From positions 62,001-126,000 of the forward strand of contig NZ_JACSRD010000138.1 of assembly GCF_014879935.1 (NCBI RefSeq): 64,000 nt of DNA. Direction: 5' to 3'. A model generated the notes under the pieces. The model made no database searches. It had not been told where the DNA came from and saw nothing but the letters and a program-made list of their open reading frames with translations. The DNA comes from Prosthecobacter sp. GTDB taxonomy: Bacteria > Verrucomicrobiota > Verrucomicrobiia > Verrucomicrobiales > Verrucomicrobiaceae. Shown in pieces: positions 1 through 8,563 of the stretch (position 1 is its first letter; every line of letters begins with the position of its first letter). Position numbers and translations under genes: made by a program.

Positions 1-1717
1 GATCCGGGCCCAGCGCACGCTGCTGGCCCGAGAGAGCGCGGCGCAGCATCAGTTCCGAGTCCGCATGCCGTCCCTGCTCCTTCAAAGCCACCGCCAGGTC
101 CTTCATCGCCCGCAACGTGTCACGATGTGTGCCGCCGAGCGCCAGCTTGCGCTTTTCCAACGCGCCTTGCAGTTGCCGGTGCGCGTCGTCAGGCTGCGAG
201 ATCGCCAGATAGGTCAATCCGATCGTCTCCTGCGTCCGCGCACCCGCCTCAGGGTTCGACGCCAGCGTGTCGAGGTTCCCGGCGGCTTCATCCAGCATGT
301 TCTTCAGCAGCGTCGTGTCATGCCCCTCCGCCTTTTCCGCCGTCAGTGTCGCGAACATGTCGTGGAAGAACCGTGCGGTCATCGCACCCGACTCCTCGTT
401 GCGCTTTCGGGCCGCTTCGGCCGTTTCCTTGCGATCCTTCACGATCAACCAGCCGATGAGCACCATCACCGTCGTCGCCACCAGCACCAGGCAGGCTGCC
501 AGCGTGCACAGACCCGGATGATCGCGGAAGAAGCTGTTCGTGACTGGCTTCTGATCCTGCGGCTTCTCCTCCACCGCCGCCGCCTCCGTCACGTAACGCT
601 GAAAATCGTTCACCAGCGCGTTCACCGTGCCGTAGCGTTCCTGCGGCCGCTTGTCGAGCGCTCGCATGACGATCCAGTCAAAGTGCTCCTCCATCAGCCC
701 GATGATGCCGGCAGGCGCCACCTGGCGGGCCAGCGAGACACCCGTCAACTGGGCCTTCGGCATGGCCGAAAGACAGGTGGAAGGCTTCGGAGGAGGCAGA
801 TCACACACCCGCTGCCGGATCTCCTCCACATGCTCCTCATCTTCCTTGGGCATCTGGAAGGGCGGCCGGCCCGTGATCAGCTCATACAGCAGCACCCCGA
901 GCGCATACACATCACTTCGCGCGTCGATCCCCGCTCCGCGCACGTGTTCCGGAGAAAGATAAGCCGCTGGCGTGCGGAACACGCCTTCGGGCGTGAGCAG
1001 CGCATGATTCATCGCCTTCGAGACTCCGAAATCCGTCACCTTCACCACTGGCTTGCCGTTTTCATCCCACCGTGCCAGGAAGTTCGAAGGTTTCAGGCCG
1101 CCATGCACCACGCCGTGCTGATGCGCGTGCTGCACGGCATCACAGGCCTGCGCGAACAGGCGCACGCGTTGCAGCATCGAGAGCTTCTGCTCATCACAGA
1201 ACTGTGTGACCGGCGTCCCATGCACCAGCTCCATCACCAGATAAGGTTTTCCGCCCGCCGTCATGCCGCCGCTGTGCGGCCGGGCGATGCCTGGATGATC
1301 CAGCAGCGCCAGCGAATGCTTCTGCGCTTCGTATCGCATCAGAAAATCGTTCGCGCCTGCATGCACCACCTTGATCGCGACAAAATCCGCCACACGCTGG
1401 TTTCGCTCCGCCATCCACATCACGCTGCACACGCTTTCGTCGATGACCTGCAGCAGCCGGTAGGGGCCGACCATGTCGCCCGGCTTCTCCAGCGCCATGC
1501 CATTGGGCGGCGTCTTGGCCACCTTGATCCCGCGTGTGCGTCGCTGCCGGCCTCCGGTGGCCTCCGTCACCGGCCGGTTCCGCAGGCGGTCCCACACCTC
1601 GTTCCACAGGGCGGTGTCATTCCCGCACGCCGCCGTCAGAAACACATGCCGTTCGATGTGATTGGCACGTTCCAGTGCTTCGTTGAAGAGTTGCTCGACG
1701 CGGGCGGAGTCGTTCAT
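1..1717 (-). CDS. Kinase-like (probable pseudokinase) membrane protein with TPR region, 3' end cut off by window
   Basis: This is a bacterial Hanks-type kinase-fold protein that runs off the left edge of the window; 572 codons are visible. The start at 1717 gives MNDSARVEQLF, a typical opening for the PVC kinase-TPR family. The kinase fold spans about residues 85-375. Lys116 in VAIK and the DFG motif (229-231) are present. The catalytic loop, however, reads HGGLKPSN at 205-212, so the HRD Asp is Gly. The glycine loop is also degenerate (IDESVCS where GxGxxG is expected). One transmembrane helix lies at about 403-426 and is followed by TPR-like helices with an LALGG/HRDTL pattern. By family knowledge such proteins are receptor-like kinases; the missing Asp suggests a signalling pseudokinase or scaffold. 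The gene is the last of a minus-strand pair with the SGNH esterase upstream. Confidence 0.88.
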   Translation of the reverse strand, partial: MNDSARVEQLFNEALERANHIERHVFLTAACGNDTALWNEVWDRLRNRPVTEATGGRQRRTRGIKVAKTPPNGMALEKPGDMVGPYRLLQVIDESVCSVMWMAERNQRVADFVAIKVVHAGANDFLMRYEAQKHSLALLDHPGIARPHSGGMTAGGKPYLVMELVHGTPVTQFCDEQKLSMLQRVRLFAQACDAVQHAHQHGVVHGGLKPSNFLARWDENGKPVVKVTDFGVSKAMNHALLTPEGVFRTPAAYLSPEHVRGAGIDARSDVYALGVLLYELITGRPPFQMPKEDEEHVEEIRQRVCDLPPPKPSTCLSAMPKAQLTGVSLARQVAPAGIIGLMEEHFDWIVMRALDKRPQERYGTVNALVNDFQRYVTEAAAVEEKPQDQKPVTNSFFRDHPGLCTLAACLVLVATTVMVLIGWLIVKDRKETAEAARKRNEESGAMTARFFHDMFATLTAEKAEGHDTTLLKNMLDEAAGNLDTLASNPEAGARTQETIGLTYLAISQPDDAHRQLQGALEKRKLALGGTHRDTLRAMKDLAVALKEQGRHADSELMLRRALSGQQRALGPD

Positions 1718-1809
1718 GGGGCGGGGAGCGGTGGCTCCGCCGCCATCATAAGATCCTTCACCGTGCCCGGTATTGAATGTGGCCTTAAACCACGCCTAAT
1801 CCCCCGCGC

Positions 1810-3093
1810 TCACTTGATAATCTCGCCCACCAGAAGAATCGCGCCCGGATAAAACGCTGTTCCATCAAAGCGCTCGGGCTTGTCGATCTTGTTGCCGTTC
1901 TTCGCGAGGATCTTCGCCTTGTCGGGAACCTCAGGGCTGATCTCGATCTTCACGGTGTGAATCGCATCCGGCAGTTCGCTGCCGAGCGATAGTGTGGCCA
2001 GACGATGATAGGTGCAGTAAGCGTCGATGCGCGGCACAAGCTTCGCGGGCTGGTCATCGACGGTGACGCTCACCTGGCCGCAATCAGGCCCGATGATGTC
2101 GTAGATCGACGCACGGGTGCCTTTGAACTTGAAGGTGATTGAATCCCCGGCGCTCCCGGCTCTGTGCAGGGCGCTCATCCGATTGCTCCAGCGCTTCGCG
2201 AACTCGGCTGGCGCCGGCTGAAACCCGCTGGAGAGCGTGGCATCGGTGATGGGCACCAGCTTGGCCTGCTCGTAGTTTGTGGCAATGAACGGAGCGCCCA
2301 ACGGGTGAGCTGTGGGTGCTTTCGAGGCTGCCTTGATCGGCTCCATTGAGCGCACGATGGCTTCGAGATACAACTCATGACCCGTTTCCGGATGGGGATG
2401 CACGCTGTCGGGCGCGAACACGAACTTGCCCTCGAGCGCCTTCTTCTCCTCGTCTGTTTTCGGCAGTTTCGCCCTCCATACGAGCTTGCCTTCCTTCGCC
2501 AGTTTCGCCACTTCCATCCCCATGTGGATCGTCGGGATGCCGTAGTGATCGGCGATCTTCTCCATCGCACTCGCCGAACGCTGGAACTTGCCGTCGAGCA
2601 TCGCAGGCGCGAGCGCCTCGGTCAGCGTATAGACAAAACAGATGTCGCACTCCGGCAGCGCTTTCCAGGTCTGGCGCACGATGCCTTCCATGCAGCGGAA
2701 GATCTGTTCAGGCTGCGCTCCACCATCGTTCACGGCGAATTCGACAAACATGAGATCCGGTTTGTGATCCAGCACGTCCTGCTTCAGCCGGAACACGCCC
2801 AGGTCCGAGCCCGTGCCCCCGATCGCCGCGTTGATCTCGTTGAACTTCGCCTGCGGAAACGTCTTCTGAAGATACGCCAACGTCTTCGGCCTCCAGCCGC
2901 TCTGCGCCGTGATCGAACCACCGAGATAACCAATCTTTACCTCCGCACCCGGCGTGTTCGCCTTCGCGAGGAAATTCGGCAGCCCGTTCCGCGGACGGCA
3001 TTCCTTGGCCTCGACGAGCGGAAATTCATCCGCAGCGAAGGACGTGGTCGTGAATGAAACGAAGCAAAGCAGGGCAGGAAGGAACGATTTCAT
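1810..3093 (-). CDS. Secreted SGNH/GDSL-family esterase
   Basis: A 427-residue exported hydrolase of the SGNH superfamily. The start at 3093 was chosen because it opens directly with a signal peptide (MKSFLPALLCF...SFAA); the reading frame is open further upstream but without plausible protein sequence. Block I is GGSIT near residue 53 with the Ser nucleophile, block II is GGTGSDLG, block III is VEFAVND, and block V is DSVHPH, which supplies the Asp and His. The C-terminal half resembles a carbohydrate-binding or beta-sandwich extension. By family knowledge such enzymes remove acetyl or other acyl esters from glycans (sialate O-acetylesterase-like). It is divergent from the aldolase gene at 3249, and the 155 bases between them presumably hold both promoters. 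The substrate is unknown. Confidence 0.85.
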   Translation of the reverse strand: MKSFLPALLCFVSFTTTSFAADEFPLVEAKECRPRNGLPNFLAKANTPGAEVKIGYLGGSITAQSGWRPKTLAYLQKTFPQAKFNEINAAIGGTGSDLGVFRLKQDVLDHKPDLMFVEFAVNDGGAQPEQIFRCMEGIVRQTWKALPECDICFVYTLTEALAPAMLDGKFQRSASAMEKIADHYGIPTIHMGMEVAKLAKEGKLVWRAKLPKTDEEKKALEGKFVFAPDSVHPHPETGHELYLEAIVRSMEPIKAASKAPTAHPLGAPFIATNYEQAKLVPITDATLSSGFQPAPAEFAKRWSNRMSALHRAGSAGDSITFKFKGTRASIYDIIGPDCGQVSVTVDDQPAKLVPRIDAYCTYHRLATLSLGSELPDAIHTVKIEISPEVPDKAKILAKNGNKIDKPERFDGTAFYPGAILLVGEIIK

Positions 3094-3248
3094 GGCGGGA
3101 CATTCATAGTGGGCCATGACTGCAGCGGCGCAAAGAATTCGTTGTTCCTGCGTGACGAAACGTCGTCCTGTTCTCGTGGTAGAGGGACGCTTAACGGACG
3201 AACCGCTCCTTTCCTCTTTCGTGTGTTTCGTGTATGCCGTGGTCAGCC

Positions 3249-4259
3249 ATGAGTTTCCGCCAGCAGCTTCAACACGGCGTCGCCATTCCCGCGCATCCGC
3301 TTGCGCTGAATGCGCAGCGCAAACTCGACGAACGTCGCCAGCGGGCGCTCTCTCGTTACTACATCGCTGCTGGTGTTGGCGGACTCGCTGTCGGTGTGCA
3401 TACGACACAGTTTGCGATCCGCGATCCGAAGGTCGGTTTGTTTCGTCCCGTGCTCGAACTGGCGAAAGAGGAGATGGATCGCGCTGCAAAACCGCTGGTG
3501 CGTATCGGCGGCATCTGCGGAACGACGAAACAGGCCGCAAGCGAGGCCGAGCTGCTGCGCGTGCTCGGCTATCATGCCGGTTTGCTGAGCCTCGGCGCGA
3601 TGCGTGAGGCCTCCGAGGACGAAATGATCGCGCATTGCCGTGCGGTGGCTGACGTGCTGCCGGTCGTGGGCTTTTATCTTCAGCCAAGCGTCGGCGGGCG
3701 TGTGCTGCGCCATTCATTCTGGCGTCGCTTCGCCGAAATCGACAATATCGTCGCCATCAAGATCGCGCCGTTCAACCGCTACCAGACACTCGACGTCGTG
3801 CGTGCCGTGATCGAGGCCGGACGCGATGACATCGCGCTCTACACCGGCAACGACGACAGCATCGTGGCTGATTTTCTCACGCCGTTCCGCTTCGATGGCA
3901 AGGAGCGCCGCATCGTCGGCGGTCTGCTCGGTCATTGGTCGGTGTGGACGCACCGTGCGGTCGAACTGCTCGAACGCTGTCGCAACGCCGATGCCACGCC
4001 CGAGTTGCTTCGCCTCGGCGTCGAGGTCACGGACAGCAACGCGGCCTTCTTCGACGCAGCGAATCGATTCCGCGGCTGCATTGCCGGTTTGCACGAAGTT
4101 CTGCGCCGTCAAGGCCTGCTGGAAGGCCTCTGGTGCCTCGACGAGCACGAATCCCTCAGCCCTGGCCAGCTTGAAGAAATCGACCGCGTTTATGCTGCCT
4201 ATCCGCAGCTCAACGACGACGATTTCGTCGCTGGGCATCGCGATGAATGGCTGCGGTAG
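3249..4259 (+). CDS. Dihydrodipicolinate synthase-family aldolase/lyase
   Basis: A (beta/alpha)8 barrel protein of the DapA/N-acetylneuraminate lyase family, 336 residues from the ATG at 3249 (an in-frame ATG at 3234 adds only MPWSA). The Schiff-base Lys is likely the one in NIVAIKIAP, and the catalytic Tyr lies in GFYLQPS. The usual GTTGE substrate loop is replaced by a GVHTTQF-type sequence, so it is probably not the lysine-biosynthesis enzyme but a catabolic 2-keto-acid lyase. The C-terminal part is longer than in DapA. It lies head-to-head with the SGNH esterase and overlaps the GNAT gene by about 13 bases if that gene uses its first ATG, which suggests co-expression with the GNAT. Confidence 0.8.
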   Translation: MSFRQQLQHGVAIPAHPLALNAQRKLDERRQRALSRYYIAAGVGGLAVGVHTTQFAIRDPKVGLFRPVLELAKEEMDRAAKPLVRIGGICGTTKQAASEAELLRVLGYHAGLLSLGAMREASEDEMIAHCRAVADVLPVVGFYLQPSVGGRVLRHSFWRRFAEIDNIVAIKIAPFNRYQTLDVVRAVIEAGRDDIALYTGNDDSIVADFLTPFRFDGKERRIVGGLLGHWSVWTHRAVELLERCRNADATPELLRLGVEVTDSNAAFFDAANRFRGCIAGLHEVLRRQGLLEGLWCLDEHESLSPGQLEEIDRVYAAYPQLNDDDFVAGHRDEWLR

Positions 4260-4996
4260 GTTCGTTTCCCCACCTCATGACTTTTTCCCGCGACACGTGG
4301 CTCCAGCACCTGTGGCGTCGTTTCCGATTCGGTTTCCGGCTGCCGCATCCACGTTATCTGGTCGAGCATCAGATGCTGCCCCCGCGAATTCAGGGGGTCG
4401 TGCTGCGTCGCTACGAAGACAAAGATTTTGAAGCCTGCCGGGCCTTGCATGACCTCAATGCAACGGACCGCTTTCCGCAGGACAGCGCCTTTGATCAGAT
4501 CCGTTACCTGCGTTCATCGCCCCGGACGAACCTGGTTGCGGAGGTGAATGGCGAGGTGATCGGCTGCGGCGGCTACCAACTGCATCATCCAGACTTCGCC
4601 ACCTTTGTGTATGGCCTCGTGCATCCCCGGTGCCAGGGGGCGGGCATCGGTCGTCTGCTCGTCTTTGCACGTGTGGCCCAGTTGCCGCTGATCAAGACGG
4701 AGACCTGTGTGCAGATTGCCACGGTAAAACGTGCCATGTCATACTACGCACAGTTTGCCTTCCAGTCGTCAGGCCTCACCTGGAAAGATTCGAAGGGCGT
4801 CGAACATCCCCACGCCACGCTTGGCCTGAATGCCTACATCATCTCCATGGCACGACGCTACCTCGAGACATTGGGCGTTCCCTTCCCCGACTTGAGAGAT
4901 GAGCCGCCGATGAATCCGCAGCTTGTCCGGGAAGCGAATGCCGCGGACGGCCACAGTGCAGTCTCTTCCGGCAACAGCCTGCCTTACGAGCAGTGA
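4247..4996 (+). CDS. GNAT-family N-acetyltransferase
   Basis: A 249-residue GNAT protein. The acetyl-CoA loop is visible as HPRCQGAGIGRLLV (Q/R-x-x-G-x-G), preceded by the usual beta strand GCGGYQL and followed by a helix ending in the VKRAMSYYAQFAF region typical of the C-terminal GNAT beta-bulge. An N-terminal hydrophilic extension of about 45 residues precedes the domain. The first ATG overlaps the preceding aldolase gene by 13 bases; an ATG at 4277 is an equally plausible start. The acceptor substrate cannot be told from sequence. Its TGA abuts the stop codon of the convergent NlpC/P60 gene with no intervening base. Confidence 0.82.
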   Translation: MAAVGSFPHLMTFSRDTWLQHLWRRFRFGFRLPHPRYLVEHQMLPPRIQGVVLRRYEDKDFEACRALHDLNATDRFPQDSAFDQIRYLRSSPRTNLVAEVNGEVIGCGGYQLHHPDFATFVYGLVHPRCQGAGIGRLLVFARVAQLPLIKTETCVQIATVKRAMSYYAQFAFQSSGLTWKDSKGVEHPHATLGLNAYIISMARRYLETLGVPFPDLRDEPPMNPQLVREANAADGHSAVSSGNSLPYEQ

Positions 4997-6196
4997 TCAC
5001 TGGCGGAAGAAGCGTCGCACGGAGTTCACGGCGTTATCGACGGACCTCTCAAGCTGGCTTTTCGGCGGTGCGGGAGGCGTTTTGCGACGAGTCGCCGACG
5101 AGGCACTGCTGCTTTTGCTCGTGCTCGTGGATTTGGGTTTCGCTGTCGTGCTTGCGGCCACGGTCTTCTTCAGCTCCGGCTTGGTTTCCGTCTTTGAGCT
5201 TTTCAAGCTGTCTTCGGTCTTTGTGGCTGCCTCGGATTTGGATGCCGGGACGACGACAATCACTTTCTTGGGATCAGGCATCCTTTCTGAAGCGGCTGCG
5301 GGCTCATTGGCGATGGCCACGGCCTTCCGCACTTCTTCTTTGGCCTCCGGTTTCGCCACTGTTTGAGGTGCAGTTTTTTCGATGGTCACCGGTTTTTCGA
5401 CCGGCTTGGAGCTGGCGGCGATGATGACCGGTTCTGGTTGTGCGGGCAGCAGACCGGGCGCGGCACCGTAGCCGTGAAAATGTGTGGTGCCTTCCGGCTT
5501 TGGCAGATGAAAGTCAAACACACTGACACCACTACGACGTTGTCCCTCAAAGCTGCGGCCGTCGCTGGCGCCGAAGACGATGCGCTTGCCGGTCTTCTTC
5601 TGCTTGCCGAGGTAAATCATGACGTGTGTCACCGGCAGTTTGCGTTTGGTCTCAGTCGTGTTGGTCCAGAATAGCAGATCACCGGGCTTCAAGGCGGCAA
5701 ATTCGGCGCTGTCGAAGCTGGTGGCGGTGGGTGTGAGGTGGAGCTGCGTCTTCTTTTCCACCCACTGGCACATTTCGTCTGACTGTCGCGGCACGTCCTT
5801 CAGGCCCTGGAACTTGAGCACGTGGTAAACGGTGCCGGAACAGTCCATGCCGCCTTTGGCTGGTTCGTGGGAGCCATACAGATAGCCCAGCTCAAGATGC
5901 GTCAGGGCGAGTGCGCTTTGCACGAGGCTTTGCACCTGCCTCGGATAATCCTCGAATCCGCTGATGTCCTCGATGCTCATCGTGGAGACCGCGGCTGGAC
6001 GGGGCAAGACTGGGTCTGTAGGCGAGCCTGCAGGTGACCGGATGGGATCGTTTGCGGACTTGGCGGTGGCCTTGTCTTTTTCAGAAGCCTTCGAAGGCGT
6101 TTTGTCTTTCGCTGCCTGCGAATGTGTCTCGCCTTGAGATTCCACCGTCCATGCTGCGAAAAGGATGAACAACAAAAGTCGCTGGGATGTTTTCAT
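4997..6196 (-). CDS. Secreted NlpC/P60-family cysteine peptidase with Lys/Ser/Thr-rich tail
   Basis: A 399-residue exported cell-wall hydrolase candidate. The start at 6196 gives a signal peptide (MKTSQRLLLFILFAAW). The NlpC/P60 domain spans about residues 85-240. The catalytic Cys is C119 in GGMDCSGTV and the His is H191 in VTHVMIYLGK, the canonical pairing for dipeptidyl endopeptidases that cut gamma-D-Glu-meso-DAP bonds. Residues 20-75 and 250-380 are low-complexity, rich in Lys, Ser, Thr, Ala and Pro. This suggests disordered wall-spanning linkers; the tail ends in a short amphipathic RSVDNAVNSVRRFF segment. It is convergent with the GNAT gene and shares a TGATCA stop junction. Confidence 0.85.
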   Translation of the reverse strand: MKTSQRLLLFILFAAWTVESQGETHSQAAKDKTPSKASEKDKATAKSANDPIRSPAGSPTDPVLPRPAAVSTMSIEDISGFEDYPRQVQSLVQSALALTHLELGYLYGSHEPAKGGMDCSGTVYHVLKFQGLKDVPRQSDEMCQWVEKKTQLHLTPTATSFDSAEFAALKPGDLLFWTNTTETKRKLPVTHVMIYLGKQKKTGKRIVFGASDGRSFEGQRRSGVSVFDFHLPKPEGTTHFHGYGAAPGLLPAQPEPVIIAASSKPVEKPVTIEKTAPQTVAKPEAKEEVRKAVAIANEPAAASERMPDPKKVIVVVPASKSEAATKTEDSLKSSKTETKPELKKTVAASTTAKPKSTSTSKSSSASSATRRKTPPAPPKSQLERSVDNAVNSVRRFFRQ

Positions 6197-6278
6197 GGGC
6201 TCAGGAAGTTGAGTGCGATCCTGGTTTGACGCGCTGACGGTGGATTTGATCAATGATGGGGCCTGCGGTGGCCTCGTT

Positions 6279-7226
6279 TCACGCCCCGGCCAGTTTCAGG
6301 CCCCAGGCGATGACCAGTGGTGTGGTAAAGCAACTCACCACCGTCGTGGCGATCACCACCTGTACCGCCGTGGGCGCGTGTCCGCCGTAGAGCTTGGCGA
6401 TCATGATGTTGAACACGGCGGAAGGCATGGCCCCCTGCACGATGATCACGCGCTTCAGTTCCGTCGAGACCGGCAGCCAGCAAGCTGCGGCGAGAAACGC
6501 GAGCGGAATGATGCCGAGGCGCAGAACAGGGCTGAGCAACGCCACATTCCACCGCATGGCCTCCTGTCCCCAGAGATCCGCGATCGACGCTCCGATGAGC
6601 AGCACCGCCAGCGGCACCGCGCAGGCTCCCAGCATGGTGAAGGTGTTGTGCGCAAGCTGCGGCACATGCGCGTGCAGCCCGGTGAAGTTCAGCATCAGCG
6701 ATGTGAGGATCGTGATGACCGGCACATTCAGCGCCAGGCGCCATGGGGCCTTGTCAAATCCCGTCAGCATGCCGACTCCGGCCGTCCAACAGGCGATTTC
6801 CACGCCGAGGGTGAAGGTGAACAGCACCCCGAGCGTGCCTTTGTCCGGAAACAAAGCCGTGACGATGGGAATGGCCACGAAACCGTAGTTTTGCAGCCCG
6901 CAGGCCACGCTGAACGTGCGGCGGCCCTCGCCGCGCTTCAATCCGATGAGCGGGGCCACGAAATAGGTGAACGCGATCCCCAGCACGACCAGCGTGAATC
7001 CAAGGCCCGCCGCGATCACGACGGGCATGGGCTCCATCACGGAAGGATTGCCAACGACGCGCTCGATGATCAGCGCCGGTGTCAGCAGCATGACGGACAG
7101 CTTCATCAGGCTGGTGTCCGCCTCCGGCTTCAACAGTCCTGTGCGCCGTGCCATCGCTCCCGCGGCCATGGTGAGATACACCGGCACGGCCACCGAGAGA
7201 ATGCTGAGGTAGTCGAGATTCGACAT
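6279..7226 (-). CDS. AEC-family (auxin efflux carrier-like) permease
   Basis: A 315-residue integral membrane protein with about ten hydrophobic helices. The N-terminal pattern (VAVPVYLTMAAGAMARRTGLL), the NYGFVAIPIV motif in the middle helix and the C-terminal GAMPSAVFNIMIAKLYGG segment are typical of the AEC family (PF03547). By family knowledge these export or exchange organic acids such as malate and malonate; no substrate can be assigned here. It is the last gene of the minus-strand run that contains mnmM, 66 bases upstream, and may be transcribed separately. Confidence 0.87.
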   Translation of the reverse strand: MSNLDYLSILSVAVPVYLTMAAGAMARRTGLLKPEADTSLMKLSVMLLTPALIIERVVGNPSVMEPMPVVIAAGLGFTLVVLGIAFTYFVAPLIGLKRGEGRRTFSVACGLQNYGFVAIPIVTALFPDKGTLGVLFTFTLGVEIACWTAGVGMLTGFDKAPWRLALNVPVITILTSLMLNFTGLHAHVPQLAHNTFTMLGACAVPLAVLLIGASIADLWGQEAMRWNVALLSPVLRLGIIPLAFLAAACWLPVSTELKRVIIVQGAMPSAVFNIMIAKLYGGHAPTAVQVVIATTVVSCFTTPLVIAWGLKLAGA

Positions 7227-7292
7227 GCGCGTCCCTTAGCTAGGCCGCGAAGGGGGCTCGTGCAAGCTTGAGGGGATTCATGTTTGCGGCAT

Positions 7293-7898
7293 TCAGCCGC
7301 GCCTCCACACGACCCAAAGCTCTGGTGGCGTGGCCGAGCGATTGATCGGGCGCAGGTGCTGGGCCTCGTAGTGCCGCGAGTTCAGTGCTGCCGCCCAGTC
7401 GGCGACACACCGGCCCTCATCGGCACCGCCGTCATGGCCGGGATACACGACGATGGTGAGGATGCCGCCCGGCTTCAGCAGCTCCAGTGCCTGCCAGACA
7501 GCCAGCATCGTCGTGTCCGTGTGCGTGATGAGCGTTTTGTCCGTCCCCGGCAGATAACCGAGGTTGAACATCACCGCGCTGATGCTGCCATGAAGCTCCG
7601 CAGGCACATGCTCCTTCATCGTTTCATGCCCGGCGTGGATCAAGGTGGTCACCTCCGCCGGAACACGCTTCCGCGTCTCCTCCAGCGCCTTCTCCTGCAC
7701 ATCAAAGGCATACACATGCCCGCCCGGAGCCACGCACTGCGTCAGAAACAGCGTGTCATGTCCATTGCCCATCGTGGCATCGACCACCACGTCGCCCGGC
7801 CGCAGACGATCGCGCAGAATCAACTGCGCCCACAGCACCGATGACGGCAGGCCGCCATTGGGACTGGCGAGGTGGGGAAGTTCTGTCTGGCTGTTCAT
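7293..7898 (-). CDS. mnmM: MnmM/YtqB-like tRNA (mnm5s2U34) methyltransferase
   Basis: A 201-residue class I SAM-dependent methyltransferase of the YtqB family. Motif I is VDATMGNGHDTLFL, the acidic ribose-binding residue is in VYAFDVQ, and the family signature MFNLGYLPGTDKTLIT is clear. In Bacillus and plants this family methylates nm5s2U34 to mnm5s2U34 in tRNA. The start at 7898 avoids overlap with the toxin gene, whose stop ends at 7904; an upstream in-frame ATG at 7928 would overlap it. The neighbours are significant: three genes upstream in the same orientation lies an MnmC2/MnmL-like FAD oxidoreductase that could make the nm5 substrate. Confidence 0.8.
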   Translation of the reverse strand: MNSQTELPHLASPNGGLPSSVLWAQLILRDRLRPGDVVVDATMGNGHDTLFLTQCVAPGGHVYAFDVQEKALEETRKRVPAEVTTLIHAGHETMKEHVPAELHGSISAVMFNLGYLPGTDKTLITHTDTTMLAVWQALELLKPGGILTIVVYPGHDGGADEGRCVADWAAALNSRHYEAQHLRPINRSATPPELWVVWRRG

Positions 7899-7903
7899 GG
7901 GCG

Positions 7904-8305
7904 TCAGGCCTGGATGATCGTCATCCACTCCGCAAGTTCATCGAAATGGGCGTCCATGCAGTAAAGCGGCAGGCCATGACTCTTGGCAGTCGCAGCAATC
8001 CACAAATCGTTTTCCGGGATGGGGCGGCCTTTGGCGGCGAGCGCTTGTTTCAGCTCGGCATACGCGGTGGCGGTGGCGTCATCTGGCTGCAGCACCACGA
8101 CCTCGCGTGAAAAACGTTCCCACTGTTCGACAGCCCGCCGGCTGTTGCCCACACGTTGGATGCCAAAGCGCATTTCTCCCAGTGCAGTGAGCGGCAGATA
8201 AAGCTCTGTGGCCGCCTTCAGCCGGGAGGCAATCGCAACATCCCCGGTCCGCATGTGACGGACGATCACGCTGCTGTCCAGGGCAAGGCTACCAGGCGCT
8301 TTCAT
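7904..8305 (-). CDS. PIN-domain (VapC-like) toxin ribonuclease
   Basis: A 133-residue PIN domain. The acidic metal-binding residues are visible: Asp in LALDSSVIV, Glu in ALGEMRFG, Asp in PENDLWIAA and Asp in CMDAHFDE. This four-acid layout is that of VapC endoribonucleases, which cut specific tRNA or rRNA sites. The start overlaps the end of the upstream antitoxin gene by 17 bases, typical of toxin-antitoxin pairs. The stop lies only five bases before the mnmM start, so toxin and tRNA methyltransferase are probably on one transcript. RNA target unknown. Confidence 0.85.
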   Translation of the reverse strand: MKAPGSLALDSSVIVRHMRTGDVAIASRLKAATELYLPLTALGEMRFGIQRVGNSRRAVEQWERFSREVVVLQPDDATATAYAELKQALAAKGRPIPENDLWIAATAKSHGLPLYCMDAHFDELAEWMTIIQA

Positions 8306-8504
8306 CGACGGTGCTGCATTCAGCGAGGGCCGTTTCGAGTGCCTCGCCGTCTTCTCCGACCAGACTCCCGGCGGTGGCGTCGATCATGGCTTCACGGCTG
8401 CGACGGCGATCCTTGAGCAAGGTGTGAATGAAATCGGCTGTCTCCTCCAACTGGTCGGCTGGGAGGCGGCGCAAATCATCGAGAAATGGCAGCACGGATG
8501 TCAT
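8289..8504 (-). CDS. Antitoxin partner of the PIN toxin
   Basis: A 71-residue acidic protein directly upstream of and overlapping the PIN toxin gene by 17 bases. The N-terminal half (VLPFLDDLRRLPADQLEETADFI) resembles the DUF2281-type antitoxins, with a helix that scores peptide-binding Leu and Phe residues. The C-terminal half is acidic (GEDGEALETALAEC), as expected for a toxin-neutralising tail. The functional call is by context plus this weak similarity. Autoregulation by DNA binding is usual for the class, but I see no clear operator in the 60 bases upstream. Confidence 0.7.
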   Translation of the reverse strand: MTSVLPFLDDLRRLPADQLEETADFIHTLLKDRRRSREAMIDATAGSLVGEDGEALETALAECSTVDESAW

Positions 8505-8563
8505 GGTGGCGAGAATACGTCCGAGGCAGCCTCATGTCGATGGCCTTTTGCCCGACCAGCCGC

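Noticed and set aside
65-1852. Long plus-strand open frame of about 595 codons
   Set aside because: It is the antisense of the kinase-like gene; the translation is Arg/His/Leu-rich with no domain logic, a normal GC-rich shadow.
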